Positions 21,535 to 33,977 of a stretch of 64,000 bases of DNA are shown piece by piece. The position numbers and the translations under genes are program-made. Source of the DNA: Diplosphaera chodatii (lineage: Eukaryota; Chlorophyta; Trebouxiophyceae; Prasiolales; Stichococcaceae); the NCBI GenBank assembly GCA_032358165.1, contig JAALGY010000020.1:496001-560000 (forward strand), written 5' to 3'. The number at the start of each line of letters is the position of its first letter. Within the stretch, counting starts at the first letter, position 1. The notes under the pieces are model-generated. The model saw nothing but the letters and a program-made list of their open reading frames with translations. It did not search any database and had not been told where the DNA came from.

Positions 21535-24500
21535 ATGAAGCTGCACGCCAGCCTGGTCCTTGCACTGCTGGCGGTGTGCGCCGTCGGCGCAACCGCTGCC
21601 GCTGTCGCTGCCATCGATGATCACGAGCTGGGCAATGAGGCCGCTGAGGCCGGCGGCAGGACGCTCCTGAAGGACAGCCACGACGATGACGACTACTACC
21701 GCCGTGGCGGGCGTAAGCCCTGCAAGGTGCGCTCACGAGATGCAGGGTTCAGCACATGGCTTCAGCGCCTGGTAACACTTCGCATAGTGAGAACGTGAAC
21801 ATGCTGGTTAGACTGCTCCTCACCTTCCTATGTGTACCAGCTCTCACGCTGTGGACTGCCACACTCGCAGGCTACGTACTGCAGGGTGGACCGCAACGCC
21901 TGCCCGCGCCGCTGCTCTGGCCGCTGCTGCCCGGAGCCCTGCTACTGCCCGCAGCCGTGCAAGGGCCGCAAGTGCTCCTCGCGGTGCCCCCAGCGCTACT
22001 GCCGCGGCCGCCACTGCCCGGTGCAGTGCCCCCGGCGCTTCTGCCCGCAGCCGCCCAAGGTGCGTGCGATGCTGCGGTTTCCACTTTTGCTGTTGCTCCG
22101 AAACAAGTAGAGGTGCGAGACGCCAGGCAGCAGCGTGAAGAGGTTGCAGAGCTTGTTACTGCTGCCAGCTATCAGCCCTCTGTCATGTGCAGATATCCTT
22201 TGTAGCCTTCATCTCCCTGTCAAGATTGCATCTCAGCTTGTCTGACTGCAGGCGACCCAGGCGCCGAAGAAGTCACCACCCCCACCCCCACCCACGGTCG
22301 CGCCCCCACCCCCGAAGGTGCTACCTGAATTGCATGAGCGAATGCAAAGCTGACCGTCTTCGGCCTGCATGTGTATCCTAGACGTCTTGGTGTAAGGCGT
22401 CTCGCCCTGTTATGCATGCAGGGCAACTATAAGCTGACGTTCATCCACTTCAATGACGGTGCGCACTCCCCATCCCAGCCGACTGGCTAGCCTTGTGTCT
22501 GATCAGCAGAGGGCGGGTCGTGCTGCCGAGGTGCAGTGTGTGAACACACTGTTCTGCTTCCGCGCAGTGCACGCTCGTGTGGAGCCTGCCAACTCGGGCG
22601 CGGGCCCCTGCGCGGGCGCTGACATCACAGGCGGCACATGCTACGGTGGCTTTGCCAGGTGCGCTGCTGCTTGGCAAAGTCGAGCCTGGGGACTTGACGC
22701 AGCAAGCTCCTCAATCTTTACAAAATGCTGGTGCTGGACATGAACATGAACTCAATGCCACATCGATTGCTGCAGGATGGCAGCAGTGGTGAAGGACATA
22801 AAGGCGAAGGCCACAAACGATGTGGTGGTGTTGGATGCAGGCGACCAGTTCACCGGCACAGGTGGGCTGCTGTCATACTTCATGCTTCAGACCAGATGTG
22901 CAATGCATGCCTGGAGGCGCATGCGCATCTCGTGGATGGTGTTTGTTCTCCCTTTATGCACCGTTCAAAGTGGCCGATATTGGATCATGTTGCGCGCCGC
23001 AGTGTGGGATGTGGTATACAAGGGCAACGAGGCGCCCCCCTTCCAGAAGCTGATGGGCGTGCAGGCCATGACTGTGGGCAACCACGAATGGTAGTTTCCT
23101 TCTCCCCTCGTCTCGTGCGTGATGAAGACGTTTCCATGCAAAGCGCTCTGAATACATAGCGACTGCCAAGCTGCACTAGTATGGAAGCAAAGCAGCGTGT
23201 CCGAGTGTCGGTGCTTCGCCACCTTGTCTGACATGTGGAGCTGGACGGCGCAGGGACTACGGGCCGCTGCAGCTGGCCAACTTCAGCCAGAACCCGAGCC
23301 GCACATACCCCATCCTGGGCTGCAACATCGACACCAGCAAGGAGCCGTCCCTGGCGGGTGTCATCCAGCCGTACACCATCATCACCACCCCCTCCGGCAT
23401 CAAGGTCAGCTGCATGACTTGATGGAACGTAGTGTTTGCACACATACAATTCTGGTGGAAGGTATTGCAAGTGAATACACGAACACCAGCTACTGAGGCA
23501 CTGCCTGCTGGGCCATTGCTCCCTCGTGCAGACCTGCTGTCCTGTGCATGTCTGGCCAACATGGATGGACTCAGGGGCTCGAGTGGCTGTCCCCCATGCG
23601 CAGATTGGCGTTGTGGGCTTCACCACCCCCGACACACCCTTCCTGAGCTCCCCCGGGCCAACCATCACATTCGCGCCGCTGTACCCCTCGGTCCAGAACG
23701 CTGTGAACGAGGTGCGTGACCTGGTGTGGAGTACAGTATACATCACGCTTCACTGCACACTTACATACAGTGCTGCCTCGTAGGTGGCAGGCCTGCCAAA
23801 GATTCAGCACCTCACTCACCAGATGTGCGTGTGCCGTCATCGCAAGGCCAGCGTCCTTCAGTCTGTGATGATTTCAAAGTTAAATCAGTGGACCATGTCC
23901 GCAGGTGCGCAGCAAGGGTGTGGACATCGTGGTCGGCCTGTCTCACATCGGCTACTCCGCCGATAAGCAGGTGTGTACGCTGGTCTGTCCGCCTGCAGGC
24001 GGCCCCACCAGCGTTGCCTGCGCCAGTCACCATCACGGCTCTTGCAGGCGTGGCTTCAGCAATGTGCTGTCCAGCCGCCTGGTCGAACCGGCCCCTGCTG
24101 AATGCTGAACGTGCGCCTGTGTGACGCAGCTGGCGGGCAACGTGACGGGCATTGACCTCATCATCGGTGGCCACTCGCACTCCTTCCTGTACACCACGCC
24201 GCCGCCGTTCCCAGTGCTGAACACGGCCACCAACCTCACGGACCAGGCTGTCCTGGAGGTGACCGTTTTGTTCGTCGGTAGTGAACATGATTTTGAATGC
24301 AGACGTTCGAAGAAGATCAGCAGCAGCATGTCTGATCACAGCTGCTGCCGACAACTATGCAAGTGGCCGCACCGTTGAGAACATTGACCACCAATGCTCA
24401 CAGCACAGCCTTACTTGCTCCTGGCATTCAATTGACTGCATGTCGGCACGGATTGCAGGGCCCATACCCCACAATCCAGCCGTCAACATCGCAGCCAAGC

Positions 24501-27015
24501 TACACAACGCCTGTTGTGACCGCCTTCTGGGCGTCCAGGTACGCTGGCAGATGGCAGCACAGCAGCAGTCGGTTGCAGAATTTTCTGCATGCTAGAGCAT
24601 CAACAGCCACAGGGAAGACCAGATGGTGCCTGTGACACAGCAGAGAACTGACGGGGAAATCACTTAAGATATCGTCTGCACTTGCTTGTAAACAGGTATC
24701 TCGGCAAGCTGGAGGCAGAGTTCTCTGGGAGCACCAACAAGCTGGTTTCACTGATAGGATCACCAATTCTGCTGGGGCAGAACGGCTCCAACTCCAATAT
24801 CACGCCGGACCCAGAGGCACAGGTGGGGTGTGCCACATTGCAATTGTATGCACCACCACTGGCGGCCTCGATTGCTGCCAGCATGTGCCAGCATTCGCAT
24901 CATCAGATGGGCACCTGTGTGACAGAGTCCCACCTGACAACAGAGGTGCAATGCTATCTGTAGGCTCTGATCGAGTCTCTGAGGGGCCCGGTGCAGAATC
25001 TGGGCTTGCAGGTGAGCATGCCACATCTGTCATTGTCTAGCATCGTCTGCTGTGCTAATGCAGCACCGCTGACTGCACTCTTACCACATCTGCTTTCGTG
25101 AAAACTGCATGTGTCGACACCACGCCATGTCTTGCACATCGCAGATCATTGGGTCCACCAACCGGCTGCTGGAGGGTGCACCGTCTGCAGTCGTGCGCAC
25201 GCGCGAGACGAACCTGGGTGACATCATCGCAGACGCCATGGTCGACAACATTGCCGGCACCAACTTTGCTGCGGTGCGGGCTTACAGTGTGCTGAGCCCC
25301 TGTGTACACTCTTGCCTATTGTATCACTCATGGGGTGCTGTGCAGTGCCTGCCGTGCTGCCCCCACGCTGGCGCACTGTCTGGCATGTGACCTTGCAGCA
25401 GAGTTGGTGGCACCAGCACATACAGCACGCACACCACATGAGCGCAAGCTGCTTCCATCATGAGGATGCATCATGGCTGCCACCCCTAGAGCCGAGGTGA
25501 AACCTCTCAGCAGGTTGTGCTGCATCCTGCAGTTTGGAGTCGGTCCCCTATGGGTGGCGCTCATGAATGGCGGTGGCATCCGCGCCTCCATCCAGGCACC
25601 TGCTGGCCAGCCGTACCCCTACAACATCTCACAGAATGATATTTTCACCGTATTGCCGGTGCGTCATGAATTGTGCATCAGGGCATGGGACCTGCGCTCT
25701 GCCGCTGAACTGGGCATCATAAGGCAGTGTCACTGCTGGTTTTGACAGCGCAGTCACTAACAATGTGAAGATATGCTTGAACATATGCTTCAGTGCTACA
25801 TTCTCTGCCCTGCAGTTTGGCAACTACATCAGCACGCAGCTGGTGACTGGCCAGCAGCTGATTGACGCGCTTGAGAATGGCGTCAGTCTGACGCAGACGG
25901 TGCAGGGGCGCTTCCCACAGGTAACTGACAACTTGCTTAGATGCATGCTGTGAAGCCGCACTGGACCAGGCTGCTTAGGCATGCCGTAAACCCCTTGGAT
26001 GTGTATGCTGCAAGGCGGATGCCTTGTACCGCCGTGGCTCCTTGAACACTTTGCGGTCTATGCGCAGATCGCTGGCATCAGGCTTGCATTCCAGCCAAAT
26101 GCCACGCCAGGTGCCCGCGTGATCCGCTCCACCCTCACAATCCGCCAGGGTGCCAACGGGTGCGTGCCGTTCATGCCAGTTCAGCAGCAAGAGTAGCCTG
26201 AGCAAGGAGTGATGAGTCGTGCACAACCTGCATGTGCCATGACCAATGTTCACCAGGCTGTCAAGATTGAGCCGCGCCATCTGAGAGATGTCACATATGA
26301 TGCAGCGACTTCGGACCCCTGGACCCGGCTGGCAGGTACCCCCTGGCGACCAACAACTTCATTGCCGCAGGAGGTGCGTCTGTGGTGACCGGCTGCAATA
26401 CCGTGGTTTGTGTGGGGCACGGTCTCAGCATACCCCACCCTGGTATAGGTGGTGCCAATTCTGTGCAAACGCACGGTTGAAATATGCTGTGTTGTGCAGG
26501 TGACGGATATGCGTCCATCCTGGCGTCCCAGTCGATCTACCAGTCTGGCGACCCGCTGGACCTGGCCCTGGGGGAATACGTCCTCAACCGCTCACCTGTG
26601 AGTTGTCCCCCTGAGGGTTGTTCCTTTGATTCGTCGGCTTGGCAAAATATCCATCAACCTGTGAGGGGACCATTTAAACAGCACCTGGTCGGGGAAGCAT
26701 TGTGCGCAGTTATGTCAGGCCCTTGCGCATGCGAGAAACCCAGCGCCGGCTGCTGTTGCCTTGCATCTAGCTACCCTGCAGCGCACAGGCAGTGGTTGCA
26801 GATGCAGTGGATCATCAATGGAGACCAGCGGCATCACACCTCATGTCCTGCATCCTTCTGCCTCTCGGTCAGTGCCTCACTGTCCAGGCAGCTAGTGCAT
26901 ACAGCTGAGCCCGTCTGGTTGTGCTGTGCAGATCGACCAGGGCGTGGACGGCAGGATTGTGGACTGCGCCGTCACGCCGGCCAGCCCACTGTGCGTCGGC
27001 ACCCCGGGCCAGTAG
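21535..27015 (+). CDS. Secreted 5'-nucleotidase with Cys-rich and Pro-rich N-terminal modules (719 aa)
   Basis: Twenty-one exons sum to 2160 nt in frame: 21535-21726, 21871-22059, 22252-22317, 22422-22458, 22568-22658, 22776-22861, 23003-23090, 23254-23404, 23604-23711, 23905-23970, 24130-24258, 24459-24538, 24696-24822, 24964-25011, 25145-25273, 25533-25658, 25816-25920, 26068-26159, 26306-26373, 26500-26597, 26932-27015. Order of parts: signal peptide (MKLHASLVLALLAVCAVG); a 63-residue module with 14 Cys; a Pro hinge (KKSPPPPPPTVAPPPPK); a metallophosphoesterase domain (FIHFNDVHAR, DAGDQFTG, GNHEWDYG, GLSHIGYSAD, GGHSHS); and the nucleotide-binding C-domain (MNGGGIRASI, ATNNFIAAGGDGYASI). 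The family (UshA/CD73) dephosphorylates extracellular nucleotides. All metal ligands visible by motif are kept. It probably acts in the periplasm or cell wall to scavenge phosphate and nucleosides. Confidence 0.93.
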
Positions 27016-27654
27016 TGGGTTTTGCGCATGATGCGGCAGAATGAGACTGGAGCTCGTTATTTAGCGTAGGGGGTGATGGCTTCTGAGAAGCCATGGGCAT
27101 GATCACAGGGGCGCCAGGCTAGCTGAATGTCTGCAATCGTTGTGGCTGGCCCTCGGCACCCTGTATGCAAGTAGTATTATCCTCTTCTTCATTGGTTTGG
27201 CTGACATCGCAAATCATAATAAGCATGGACATTGTGTTTGTCCAATATTTTTGGTACACTGTAGCCAAATGCCAGGCTGGTAGTTCACGAGTGGCACTCT
27301 TCCATAAGGAACACACCATTTTGCAGTCCAAACCCGCGCCGCAGCAGCTTGCAGCAACACCATGTGCATTCTGTCCTACACTCTGGAGCAACAGGAGCAA
27401 GGTCGTGCTGAAATACCTACGTCAGCAAGACCGACATCTGTCTGCCCTGTCAACACCATCCAGAGAGAGGTTTGAATGGTGGTCATCATGGAAATTGGCA
27501 TAGGCACCAAAGGCGCATGTGGAATATCCAATGTACGTATGTCCAGCAATGCCGCACTGCAATGTTCAATGTCTAAAGCTAAAGCTACGCTTCAAAATCA
27601 TGGAGACTGCGAGATGGTTATTCAGGATTTTTGCAAAGTTTGCCGTCCGCTGTG
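27016..27654. other. Convergent intergenic region
   Basis: It lies between the 5'-nucleotidase stop and the protease stop. It is AT-richer than the flanks, and no gene was seen. Confidence 0.55.
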
Positions 27655-30515
27655 TCACTGCTGCGATGTTGCTGCAACAAGTAGCTGGTCTGCCCGTCGG
27701 AATGGCACCAGTGGGACAACGCCCTCGGCAGCCGGCTTGGGGTTTGGCGAGGTCTTGATGGGGTACGCCGGCTCGTGCGCAATGGAAGCGTAGCCAAAGC
27801 CCATTTTGCTGGTGTTCCGCGGGAACTTGACGAAGCCCTGGACCAGGGCAGTGGCGGACTGTCAGAGGAATGGCAGTAGAAGTCACGAAGCGAGGTCACA
27901 CCAAACATGCGGGGATGCGTCCTCCTCTGTTGCAGCCCCAGCAGGTCAACACATGAAGACGTGCCTCGGACACCAGCATGAGTACGCACCTGCTCGCCAA
28001 AGGACTCGTTCCAGCTGTTCTTTACCAGCCAGTAGTCATGGCCGTCCTCGGTGCCATAGCCAACAATCACCTGCCGGAACGCGAACAACCATGTGCTCAC
28101 CCGAGTGTGCAGAAGGCGAGCACCCAGTAGGAAGGCGGGCAGGCTTTCAGCAGACTCGTGGCAGCCTGGAATATTAGTGCGCATGGTGATGAACCCACCA
28201 TGGCATGGTCGATGGGTGTCTCACACGAGCCGCCATCGAAGATGCCGCCCTTGTAGCTGCAATACGACACCACCCGCTGTCGACAGGTGTCATACTTGTG
28301 AGGTGGAGCGCATTCATGTGGTGCACTGTCGGCATATCCACAGCACCACAAAGGCGCAAGGGAGCCAGGTGTGGTTGCATGTGTGGTGGAAGGTGCACAA
28401 CATTTAGGAGGATGCAAAGATGCAAAGACGCACGCGCGCCACGCCTTGATGTATGGGCCCACGCACATGCCGACAGCCACGGGATGCCTTGCAACAGCCT
28501 GTGTCAGCCATCAAATCCTTGTCAGAAAGCAGCTGCTACTGATCTGAGCGTGTACTGCGAGAGCTAATACACCACTGCTGTGGACTGTGTGGCACGAGTA
28601 GACGCAATATGCAACATGGTATGCGGCAGAACCTGACCTGCATCAGTGCAGACTCGTTGCCGGGTGGCACGGTCTCCCATGCATCCAGCGTCACCACCCG
28701 CCTGCAAGGACATGGGAGGCCACGCTCATAAGGGACGTTGAACCTTCTGACGGGCGCAACCATGGTCTACAGTTTTGCAGGTGGTTGCTGCGGCCCCAGG
28801 GACGTAGCTGCACCAGCAGCAGGTGGCATGATGCTCACCGGCCCTCCTTCTTGGTGTTGCACTTGTCGTCCTTCGCGACATAGGGGTAGTCCTCCTCTGT
28901 GTCGATCCCACCGTGGGTGATGATGTAGTGCAGCCCACCTACACAGTAGCACAGCACACGTCTAGGACTTTGTGTGATTAGCATCCAGGTCAGCTGCAGG
29001 ACGGTGTACCACCAGCTGCAGGTGTTGTTGTTGAGACACCAGCAGGGGGCTCGGCAAGCAGGTAAGTAGCATATGCATACAGATGTAGACAGTCAAACGA
29101 CCTGTGAAGTCGCCTCCCTCGCAGCCGGCGTCCTCATAAGGCTTGGCCGTGTCGCAGTCGATCAGCTGCTGCTCGGACACCGAGACGACCTCGCCGGTGT
29201 ACATCGCATTGATGCACTCTGTGACGCCCGTCGTGGCAAAAGTCCAGCAGCACCCGCACTGCAGATTCAGCCCTCGGCAATGCTCAGCTCGAAGCCGCTT
29301 GCTGCAGAGTACCCCGGGTGCTGCTACCGACCAGAGCATACTGCCACAGTACGAATACCTGTACCCTTAATCTCAAACCCTAAACCCAAGGCAGCGCGTC
29401 AACTTCATGCTCAGGACCTCAGGCTGCAAGCAGCAGCTGCTGCGCTGTATGAACCGCTGAGGACGAGTGCCCTACCGGGGCGCCGCCCTCGTGCTGGTTC
29501 TTGATGGGCCCCACGATGCCGGCCTTGCGCCAGTCCACCGCGTTGGGCAGCGCAGCATCGTGGCGGTACCGGTACCGCTCGATGGCCAGCTCCTTGCCCT
29601 CCCTGCAGCGGGTGGGTGCATCCCTATGGTCTGTCATCCCTTCTGGAACGGCACTGCTCCAGCATACCCTGTCTGTGAATCCAAAGCCAAGGCAGAAGTT
29701 GAGCAGCGACGCGAGGCAGGGCGGCAAGGGCGCGGCAGCACCTCAGCGTGGGGTTTGAGCTGGAGCGCTGGCCCAGGTAGCCGGCCCTAAACTCCTCGTC
29801 CGTCATGTCCGAGAAGGCGCTGATGCCCAGCTGCAGGTGTCACGGAACGCGGTCTGACATTCGACAGGATCCACAGAGAGCTGTGCGATTGACGCGATAT
29901 GGAGCAAGCGTCCACCCGTCAGTACTGGTATGGTGATGGGGTTTTGTCCGCTTGCGCACCCGCATGGTGCTGGGCTTCTGGCTGTGCTCCAGCACGTGTT
30001 CCAGGCTGGCCATCCAATTCCTGAACCTCTGCTCCTTCTCCTGCATGCCATGCATGCTGCATGTGACCATGTGTCATGTGACTTGTGGCTGCCACAATCA
30101 GCTGGCGATGACCCATGTGCCCTCTGCAGCAACAGCAGCATGCTCCGCTGCCTGTCATCCGCCCCCTGCATCTTACCCGCGGCTCATCAAGGTATGTGCG
30201 GCCATGCTGGCGCGCCCACTGCTCGAATGCGGCGCGCGGGGCCGCCTGCATTTTTCGAAGAGTGATGCACACATCAGCAGATTTGATTGCACCAATGAAG
30301 GTCCCTGTCAAACGGTCACAATTGCAAAGCCTGGCCTGCCCTGTGTCCCAGGCTCGGTCGCTGGAAAGGCCGACTCTCATGTCACACATCACCTGTGCAT
30401 GCTGAAGTTCCCGCTCGTTTTCCTGCGCAAGGGATAGCACCTCTGTGGCAGCTGCCAGTCGAACCAGAACCGCTGCCAATACAAACAGCAAGCTCAGTCC
30501 TTGCACGGTGCGCAT
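27655..30515 (-). CDS. Papain-family (C1A) cysteine protease, secreted preproenzyme (395 aa)
   Basis: Twelve minus-strand exons sum to 1188 nt: 30515-30393, 30245-30177, 30040-29960, 29830-29742, 29602-29476, 29258-29102, 28938-28839, 28701-28638, 28498-28443, 28256-28199, 28070-27990, 27837-27655. Signal peptide (MRTVQGLSLLFVLAAVL). Inhibitory propeptide (EQWARQHGRTYLDEPR; EKEQRFRNWM; GISAFSDMTDEEFRAGYLG). Mature domain: PNAVDWRKAGIVGPIKNQ (oxyanion Gln), CGCCWTFATTG (nucleophile is the Cys before Trp), DCDTAKPYEDAGCEGGDF, DHAMVIVGYGTE (His) and WLVKNSWNESFGEQ (Asn). All catalytic residues are present. Unusual features: six extra residues (HEGGAP) before the active-site Cys, CGCCW rather than CGSCW, and a ~30-residue Pro/Ala-rich C-terminal tail. 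A vacuolar or secreted protease is likely. Confidence 0.93.
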
Positions 30516-31883
30516 GATGCTTGCGTTATGCCGTCCGTTGTAGGATTCGACTCTCGCAAGCAATAGGTACAGCGATGCAGAATAGGTCGATACTCCTTTC
30601 CTAAACCCCGGACGCTCAAAGCTTCTCGTTGTGCTGCACCATCATGCGCAGGGATGCGCCACTGCGTTGTGCATGTGGCATCTCTGGCAGGCGAACATCA
30701 GTCAGACTGGTGGGGTTGACGGGCAGTCCGATCACAAGAATATGCCGTAGGCGATCGGCGGTCCATTCAAGCTCATATGCTCATCATACTCGCACCTGCC
30801 CATGGCAGCATTGCCGATTTGCAGTGCCCAAGTTATGGTGCACACGATGACACCACACAGATCAGCATCCGTTGCCGTTGCTGGACGGCGGATGTCACAC
30901 TTGCGTTCCTGTGCATCATGCCAGCCAGTGTGAAGTGAATGGAGGATGCGCTAATCCCGTGCCATGCTGCTGCGCTACCCCTCGCAAGTGGTATACAGCA
31001 CGAGACATGTGACGAAAGCGCGAGCATATGCAATCAGATCACGGAAATGGGGTGCCCATCGTCCGGCACCACGCCTGCAAGAGCGGAGTCAGCATCGGCG
31101 CTCAGCAGCTGGCGAGGTTCATGCAGAAGCTGACTCTTTGGTGGAGGCCCAGCCTGGAGCCGATCCCGGATCAGCGCTCACTGGCAATGAGCCGACCGCG
31201 TGAGTTCACCTTCTACATATCGAAGACAAAAACTCATCCTGCATGCCCACTTAGAGCCGCACAGCTCTAAGAACCGCAGGTAGCCTGTATGCAGGTGGCG
31301 GCGCCTGACGAACCTTGTCAAATTTCAGAATGAACAGGGATACTTCATGGGGCCGTCGCATTGGCAGGTAGATGCTCTCACATGCACTCTTGGCTGCACA
31401 CTTTGCAAGAGTATGTGTACACACATGCACTCGCCATGCCGCCCGATGCATGTTCATCCCCATGAAACGTGCTGTGTAGCGATGCAGCCCCACGTGGATA
31501 ACACGCCAGGCATACTTATGCACGAGGAATCTTCACAGCTGAACCCACGGATTAGCGTCCGGCAGCATGGCCCATTCAGGGTGGGATTTTCATGCCTAGA
31601 TTGAGGGAGCTTGCCATTACACTGCACGCCAAATGCGGCATGCAAGGCCAATGTGTCGTCATGCAGGCCTTGCGCCTGGGGGATTGCCTGCATAGCGTCA
31701 CTCTGACTAAAGCTGACATGAGTGGCCGTGCAGTCGCTGTTGCAGAGCATGTACCTTTCGGTGAGGGGCGCCCTGCAAGCTTATCCAGTCCACACTTGAC
31801 TCTTTCACAATGGTCTCTGGAGCAGTATTGCATCGTTCGCTGCTTTGCGCTTGAGCTGACCGCAGGCATGCATGCTGATGCAG
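30516..31883. other. Divergent intergenic region plus unresolved 5' exons of the methyltransferase
   Basis: The protease start (minus) faces the methyltransferase (plus). N-terminal exons of the methyltransferase should lie here. Open segments at about 31,030-31,270 and 31,600-31,870 are candidates, but they have no recognisable motif and could not be joined in phase. Confidence 0.4.
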
Positions 31884-33616
31884 GCTATATACGTGCAATG
31901 ACGGCAGTAGCAGCAGCACTTGGGAGCCTGACTGGTGTGTGGCCGGGGGACCGCGGCACAGGCAGGATCGTGAGCAGACCACCCTCCATGCACTGCGCAT
32001 TGCAATGCTGCTGTTGCTGGGCACCCATGGCATTGTAGGTTTTGAGATGCGCAGCAGTTTCGCTCATACATGTTGTTGCACCGCCACTTTAGGGCAATCT
32101 GGCGGTGTGTTTGGGGGTGGGAGGTGGTTCGCTACCAGCGCTGCTTGCATACCATTACCCACAGACGCTCATTCAGGTGATTCGACTGTAGCCTGAATGA
32201 CGAGCATTGTGAAGTGCGACGTGCTGCTCTTGGTAGCAAGTTGGCATGCATGCATCCCTGCAGTTTAGGTCGGTTGCATGCAGAGCCTCAAGGTCGAGCT
32301 GTGGCTCATCCAACGTGCAGGCAGTCGAGATCGACCCTGTGATCGTGGATGTTGCCAGGCGCTTCATGAGCCTGTCGAACCCGGTACGAGTAACAGAACC
32401 AGATGACATGTCGTTTGAGATGGCTTGTTGGACCTATACCCATGCATGGGTAGGACTCACGCAAGACAATACAGCCAGCATCTGACCAAGAAATGGGTGA
32501 CAGTACAGGTGCTGGCTGCAAGACGGAATCTTTTGGTCCAGGAGGGCGATGCACGAACCACAGTCTTCGAAATGCTGCAGCCGGAGGTAGGATCAAGTAC
32601 CTGCAAACCCTACTGGCAAGGCAGACCTTAAGTTGGCGTGCAACACTGCCACAGGCTGACTGCAGCATCTATGCTGCCCTTGCTGAGGGCGTGTGTACAG
32701 CATCTGTGTGCAGGCAGCGCCGCCAGATACCATCATGCTGGACTGCTATGATGGCGAGGGCGCCATTCCCGTGGGCCTCTCAGGTGTGCCCAACTGCAAT
32801 CCAGCCAGGCTCCTAGCTGAGCTAAGCAAGCATTCAGCCCAACTGAACATGGCCTACATTTGATGCAGGGCCGACCTTCCTACAAGCGTGCGCCAGGGTG
32901 TTGAAGCCAGGAGGCCTGCTGCTTACAAACCTGTTCAACAATAACCCCGGCTCCCAAGCCAGGCTACGGGTTGCGCACTTCGCCGTGCATGTAAGCTCGA
33001 CTGCACTTGCGCTTGCGGTTGGCACCTGCTGTCATTGGACACCTGAACATGTGCTGATCTGCGCACAGTGATCCCAGCACAACGCTCGTGGCCCTTGGCC
33101 CTGAGGGTGGACAGCTAGAAAACCACAATCCAGGCACAGTTTCAAGAAGACTGATGCTGGTGCTGTGTTGCAGTTGCAGGATATTGTCGGCCACGGTAAT
33201 GTTTATTCTGTGAAGGCTGTCAACCAGGAGGTGATACCCTGATGTGCCGTGAAAGAGCAACGTTCATCGCTGAGTTTGAGATGTGCATTGTTGCCACTAC
33301 TGTGCCCATTGCTGCAGGTGAATGTCATCTTGATTGCAGTCAAGCCACCGGCAGAAGGCAGCAAGCACAGCAGCCAGCCATACAGCAGGCATGACATCAT
33401 TCAGGTGTGAAACTGCACGCTGCCATGCAGTGCTCATGTCGGAAGCATGGAGGCTAAAACCCCATCCTGCTTATCCGCCTGCCGCAATGTCTGCTGCAGG
33501 CAGCGGATGACGCTGGGAGGGAGGCTGGCTTCAAGTTTTCTGCGGCCGAGGAGCTGATGGACCTCTTCTGCATTCACGCCGACAGCGTCGCCAGCTTTCA
33601 CGAGACAAGGGCTTGA
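31884..33616 (+). CDS. Spermidine-synthase-like SAM-dependent methyltransferase (5' end missing)
   Basis: Nine exons join in phase: 31884-31936, 32093-32176, 32321-32383, 32509-32586, 32714-32783, 32869-32990, 33174-33230, 33318-33404 and 33500-33616 (TGA). The Rossmann SAM site is complete: motif I LAVCLGVGGGSLPALLAYHY, the acidic strand AVEIDPVIVDVARRFM, LLVQEGDA, DTIMLDCYDGEGAIP, and the post-motif RVLKPGGLLLTNLFNN. This order matches spermidine-synthase-fold methyltransferases such as METTL13-like plant proteins. True spermidine synthases have a GGGDG-type loop, and here it is GVGGGS, so aminopropyl transfer is doubtful. The N-terminal exons and substrate are unknown. The stop is convergent with the SKA3-like gene. 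Confidence 0.8.
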
Positions 33617-33977
33617 CACTGACTGCCCACCGGTAATGACATCGATGTTCGGAGGCATATTCGGGAGGCATATTCTTTGAAGCACCTGCCAGCCTGGGAT
33701 GGTGTGTGCAATGCTGACGTGAAATTCTTGATTTGTTGATAGTGTGCTGGTATGATCAGTTTATTTTGCAGTTGTACAATGGTTGGGTTGTGCGAGGTTG
33801 AGTGTTGTGGTTTGCTGTGATGATGCTGACAGCGGCTGCTGCAGCGATGATGATCGCGATGGGCATCTGGCAATACTATGCAGCTGCTTGTAATGGGTTC
33901 TGCACCAGCACACACGCCATACACGCCTTGCCATGCCGACTAGCATACTGTGAGCACCCCCGCATGGGCCTTCTGCC
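33617..33977. other. Convergent intergenic region
   Basis: 361 bp between the methyltransferase and SKA3-like stops, AT-richer than the flanks. No gene was seen. Confidence 0.55.

Noticed and set aside
21756..22205. Leu/Pro-rich ORF overlapping the Cys-rich exon of the 5'-nucleotidase
   Set aside because: The Cys-rich frame joins both neighbouring exons in phase with AG/GT borders, while this frame does not.
29375..29387. AAACCCTAAACCC, two plant-type telomere units
   Set aside because: Only two units inside a protease intron. Too short to call an interstitial telomere or telo-box regulation.
32437..32452. 16-bp palindrome TACCCATGCATGGGTA in a methyltransferase intron
   Set aside because: GCATGC-type palindromes are common across the window, so no separate function is inferred.
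31884..33616. Calling the gene a true spermidine synthase
   Set aside because: The nucleotide loop is GVGGGS and the spermidine/putrescine-site GGGDG context is absent. Only the fold is supported.
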